Shown piece after piece: positions 61,801 through 64,000 of a DNA stretch of 64,000 nucleotides. How positions within the stretch are numbered: position 1 is the first letter of the stretch; each line of letters starts with the position of its first letter. A program made the translations under genes and the position numbers. Source of the stretch: Bacteroidales bacterium (GTDB lineage: Bacteria > Bacteroidota > Bacteroidia > Bacteroidales > UBA3663); NCBI GenBank assembly GCA_017449065.1, contig JAFSKF010000032.1, positions 1-64,000 on the forward strand. The letters run 5' to 3'. Under the pieces are notes generated by a model. The model made no database searches. It saw only the letters and a program-made list of their open reading frames with translations, and was not told where the DNA came from.

Positions 61801-62405
61801 TTTTCGCAATAGATAAAAATAAATGCGAAAGACTGCGAAAAAACGAAAAGTTACGAAAAAGGAAGTTAATAATTTTTGCGTATTCAGCCAGTTTCGTAAA
61901 TTTTCGCAATAGATAAAAATAAATGCGAAAGACTGCGAAAAAGCGAAAAGATGCGAAAAAGGAGTTAATAATTTTCGTGTATTCTGCCAATTTCGTACAT
62001 TTTCGTAAAAGATAAAATAATTGCGAAAAACTGCGAAAAAGCGAAAAGTTACGAAAAAGGAAGTTAATAATTTTCGCGTATTCTGCCAGTTTCGTACATT
62101 TTCGTAAAAGATAAAATAATTGCGAAAAACTGCGAAAAAGCGAAAAGTTACGAAAAAGGAAGTTAATAATTTTCGCGTATTCTGCCAATTTCGTACATTT
62201 CGCAATAGATAAAAATAAATGCGAAAGACTGCGAAAAAGCGAAAAGATGCGAAAAAGGAGTTAATAATTTTCGCGTATTCAGCTAATTTCGTAAATTTTC
62301 GCAAAAGATAAAATAAATGCGAAAGACTGCGAAAAAACGAAAAGATGCGAAAAAGGAGTTAATAATTTTCGCGTATTCTGCCAGTTTCGTAAATTTTCGC
62401 AATAA
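61801..62405 (+). repeat. Tandem array of ~99-bp palindromic units, left part (six units and a stub)
   Basis: Units begin with TTTTCGCAATAGATAAAA or a close variant at 61801, 61901, 62000, 62099, 62198 and 62296, and a stub at 62394. Each unit contains TGCGAAAGACTGCGAAAAA, then CGAAAAG, GGAAGTTAATAATTTTCG and TATTCTGCCAGTTTCGTA. Left and right halves of a unit are imperfect complements (GCGAAAA against TTTTCGC), so each unit can form a hairpin. Because units are nearly free of stop codons on the minus strand, long spurious frames run through the array. Confidence 0.92.
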
Positions 62406-62420
62406 AATAGCAGACTTGAA

Positions 62421-62807
62421 ATGATAATATACAATGAGGAGTCTCATAAGATAGTAGGTGCGATATTTGAAGTGCATAAGCGGTTAGGAGTGGGTTTATC
62501 AGAGAAAGTGTATCAAGAAGCACTAGCTATAGAACTAGCATATAGAGAGATTCCATTTGTACGCGAAAGACATTATGATATATATTATCGCGAACAAAAG
62601 TTGGACGCTTATTACGTAGCAGACTTTGTTTGTTATGATAAGATAATAGTCGAACTGAAATCTGTGAGTGAGTTGACTGATATTCATAAAGCACAGGTTC
62701 GTAATTATCTTGCGATTACTGGTTATAAACTGGGATTGCTGATAAATTTCAATTCGCTATATGTCGAACCGCTCAGAGTATTGAACAGTAATGCGAAGGA
62801 AACGTGA
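62421..62807 (+). CDS. GxxExxY family protein (PD-(D/E)XK-like)
   Basis: The 128-residue product has the family signature GLSEKVY (G-x-x-E-x-x-Y) near residues 25-31, preceded by IVGAIFEVHKRLGVG. A nuclease-like core follows: YYVADFVCYDKIIVELKSV, with Asp and the ELK motif expected of PD-(D/E)XK enzymes. Its cellular role is unknown. The gene is strongly A/T-rich compared with its neighbours and lies inside the seventh unit of a nine-unit repeat array. The unit stops at 62405 and resumes at about 62821. This placement suggests insertion or co-mobility with the repeats. No partner gene is adjacent. Confidence 0.87.
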   Translation: MIIYNEESHKIVGAIFEVHKRLGVGLSEKVYQEALAIELAYREIPFVRERHYDIYYREQKLDAYYVADFVCYDKIIVELKSVSELTDIHKAQVRNYLAITGYKLGLLINFNSLYVEPLRVLNSNAKET

Positions 62808-62820
62808 ATCAAGGTTCTAT

Positions 62821-63107
62821 ATTGCGAAAGACTGCGAAAAAGCGAAAAGTTACGAAAAAGGAAGTTAATAATTTTCGCGTATTCTGCCAATTTCGTACAT
62901 TTTCGCAATAGATAAAAATAAATGCGAAAGACTGCGAAAAAACGAAAAGTTACGAAAAAGGAAGTTAATAATTTTCGCGTATTTTGCCAGTTTCGTACAT
63001 TTTCGCAATAAATAAAATAAATGCGAAAGACTGCGAAAAAGCGAAAGGCTACGAAAAGGAATTTATAATTTTCGCGTATTCAGCCAGTTTCGTACATTTT
63101 CGCAATA
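62821..63107 (+). repeat. Tandem array of ~99-bp palindromic units, right part
   Basis: The interrupted unit resumes with ATTGCGAAAGACTGCGAAAA at about 62820. Two full units start at 62900 and 63000, and a terminal stub TTTTCGCAATA lies at 63097-63107. Sequence and period match the left part. The array ends about 75 bp before the rubrerythrin gene, with no other gene in between. Confidence 0.92.
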
Positions 63108-63182
63108 AAGGAAAATAACGGAATAATTCCCAATTTCGCAACATAAAGAAATCGGAAGTACACATCTTTAAATATAAATACT

Positions 63183-63722
63183 ATGGAACTGAAAGGATCA
63201 AAAACAGAAAAGAACCTCCTCGAAGCATTCGCAGGAGAGTCAATGGCGCGAAACAAATACACATTCTTCGCATCAAAAGCGAAGAAAGACGGTTATGTGC
63301 AGATATCCAAGATTTTCGAAGAAACTGCCGCCAACGAAAAAGAGCATGCCGAGATCTGGTATAAGTACTTGCATGGCGGCAAGGTGCCAGGCACAACAGA
63401 CAACCTGAAGGATGCCGCTGACGGCGAAAACCTCGAATGGACGGATATGTATGCCCGCATGGCAGCAGAGGCACGCGCTGAGGGCTTCGACGAGATAGCA
63501 GAGAAATTCGAGCAGGTGGGTGCCATCGAGCGCGAACACGAAGAGCGCTATCGCAAGCTGCTCAAGAACATCGAAGACGGCATTGTCTTCTCTCGCGATG
63601 GCGACACCATCTGGCAGTGCTCCAACTGCGGTCACATTGTCATTGGTCCCAAAGCTCCCGACATCTGTCCTGTCTGCGATCACCCGCAAGCCTACTTCCA
63701 GTTGAAACCCGAAAACTACTAA
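63183..63722 (+). CDS. rbr: Rubrerythrin
   Basis: The 179-residue protein has the ferritin-like diiron domain, with Glu ligands in [35 protein letters not shown] and [21 protein letters not shown]-terminal rubredoxin-like iron site has two Cys pairs ([12 protein letters not shown] and [12 protein letters not shown]). It reduces hydrogen peroxide in the cytoplasm of anaerobes. It stands upstream of a superoxide dismutase gene in the same direction, a coherent oxygen-defence pair. A long imperfect hairpin lies between the two. Confidence 0.95.
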   Translation: MELKGSKTEKNLLEAFAGESMARNKYTFFASKAKKDGYVQISKIFEETAANEKEHAEIWYKYLHGGKVPGTTDNLKDAADGENLEWTDMYARMAAEARAEGFDEIAEKFEQVGAIEREHEERYRKLLKNIEDGIVFSRDGDTIWQCSNCGHIVIGPKAPDICPVCDHPQAYFQLKPENY

Positions 63723-63732
63723 GAGATTAAAC

Positions 63733-63824
63733 TTCACACAGAAACCACAGAACTCACAGAAATTTTATTTGGCAGGTAGTTTCACGTCAGGAACATTTCC
63801 GTGCTTTCCGTGTTTTCTGTGTGA
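63733..63824 (+). repeat. Imperfect 30-bp inverted repeat between rubrerythrin and SOD
   Basis: TCACACAGAAACCACAGAAC (from 63734) and GTTTTCTGTGTGA (to 63824) belong to arms of 30 bp with 25 matching positions and a 31-nt loop. The vocabulary (CACAGAA/TTCTGTG) also occurs at 56917-56950. It may act as a transcript-stabilising or partial termination structure, or be another intergenic repeat family. Confidence 0.75.
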
Positions 63825-63839
63825 CAAAAACAAACGGCT

Positions 63840-64000
63840 ATGTTTACACTTATAGAACTGCCATACGCATCATTGGCACCAGTGATAAGCGATCAGACAC
63901 TTGCTTTCCACCATGGCAAGCACTTGCAGACCTACGTAGATAACCTGAACAAACTGATAGCAGGCACAGAATTGGAGAAAAAACCGCTGGAAGAAATCGT
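63840..64000 (+). CDS. sodB: Fe/Mn superoxide dismutase, 5' part
   Basis: The window ends 53 codons into this gene. The N-terminus [20 protein letters not shown] and [18 protein letters not shown] match the alpha-hairpin domain of Fe/Mn superoxide dismutases. The first metal ligand is the His at the start of the HHGKH segment. The metal preference cannot be judged without the C-terminal domain. It follows rubrerythrin by 117 bp. Confidence 0.93.
   Translation, partial: MFTLIELPYASLAPVISDQTLAFHHGKHLQTYVDNLNKLIAGTELEKKPLEEI

Noticed and set aside
61108-62304. Minus-strand open frame of 398 codons with repeated YAKIIN and FRFFAVFR-like strings
   Set aside because: It is created by the tandem repeat array, which lacks stops in this frame, and by the antisense of the dehydratase gene. 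The protein is a repeat artefact.
61801-63107. CRISPR array
   Set aside because: The period is regular, but there are no unique spacers: the whole ~99-bp unit is repeated. No cas genes are nearby.

Overview
The window looks like the chromosome of a Bacteroidales bacterium, most likely a gut or rumen Prevotellaceae. Three signs point there: SusC/SusD pairs with hybrid two-component control, promoters of the Bacteroidetes type (TAnnTTTG at -7, often TTTG about 20 nt upstream), and short C-terminal motifs of the GIYVKNGRKFIVK type on secreted enzymes. Identifications come from reading the sequence; no database search was run.

Layout. 1-10.5 kb: ribosomal/RNA polymerase block rplK(partial)-rplA-rplJ-rplL-rpoB-rpoC with hairpins after rplL and rpoC. 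10.5-18.6 kb: a TonB receptor, an M16 zinc protease lipoprotein, a four-helix-bundle (S23/IVS-type) gene between palindromic G-rich/C-rich repeats, a TPR protein and metF. 19-46 kb, minus strand: a xylan/arabinoxylan utilisation locus. Its core has the order of the Prevotella xus cluster (xusA-xusB-xusC-xusD-xusE-GH10-like), followed by GH43. Upstream lie a GH5-GH43 fusion, two related secreted modular proteins, GH127/146, another GH43, the 3' remnant of a GH31 gene, two tiny paralogous ORFs and a shortened GPH transporter. The hybrid two-component regulator (46.1-50.0 kb) reads away from it. 50.3-55.1 kb: alpha-glucan genes (GH57, GT4, GH133). 55.3-58.2 kb: TetR-fabG and NUDIX-PPTase. 58.4-61.8 kb: a long NusG/UpxY-like antiterminator with a structured leader and a CapD/WbpM-type dehydratase. 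61.8-63.1 kb: nine ~99-bp repeat units with a GxxExxY (PD-(D/E)XK-like) gene inside one unit. 63.2 kb to the end: rubrerythrin and the start of a superoxide dismutase.

The strongest new observation is a regulatory code in the xylan locus. Six promoters share the same geometry to the base: two TGCAAC-like half-sites 21 bp apart, with the proximal one ending exactly 31 bp before a TAnnTTTG -7 box. Five drive the minus-strand locus. The sixth faces the other way downstream of the regulator, where no protein gene follows, only about 110 nt ending in a hairpin. That suggests a small RNA controlled with the locus.

The locus also shows decay or repurposing: a GH10-fold protein without the usual catalytic glutamates, a GH31 remnant next to 41-bp tandem repeats, and a transporter with an apparent in-frame internal deletion. 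A second theme is that two small ORFs of unrelated families, S23-type and GxxExxY, both sit inside clusters of imperfect palindromic repeats, which may be a shared mobile-element architecture.
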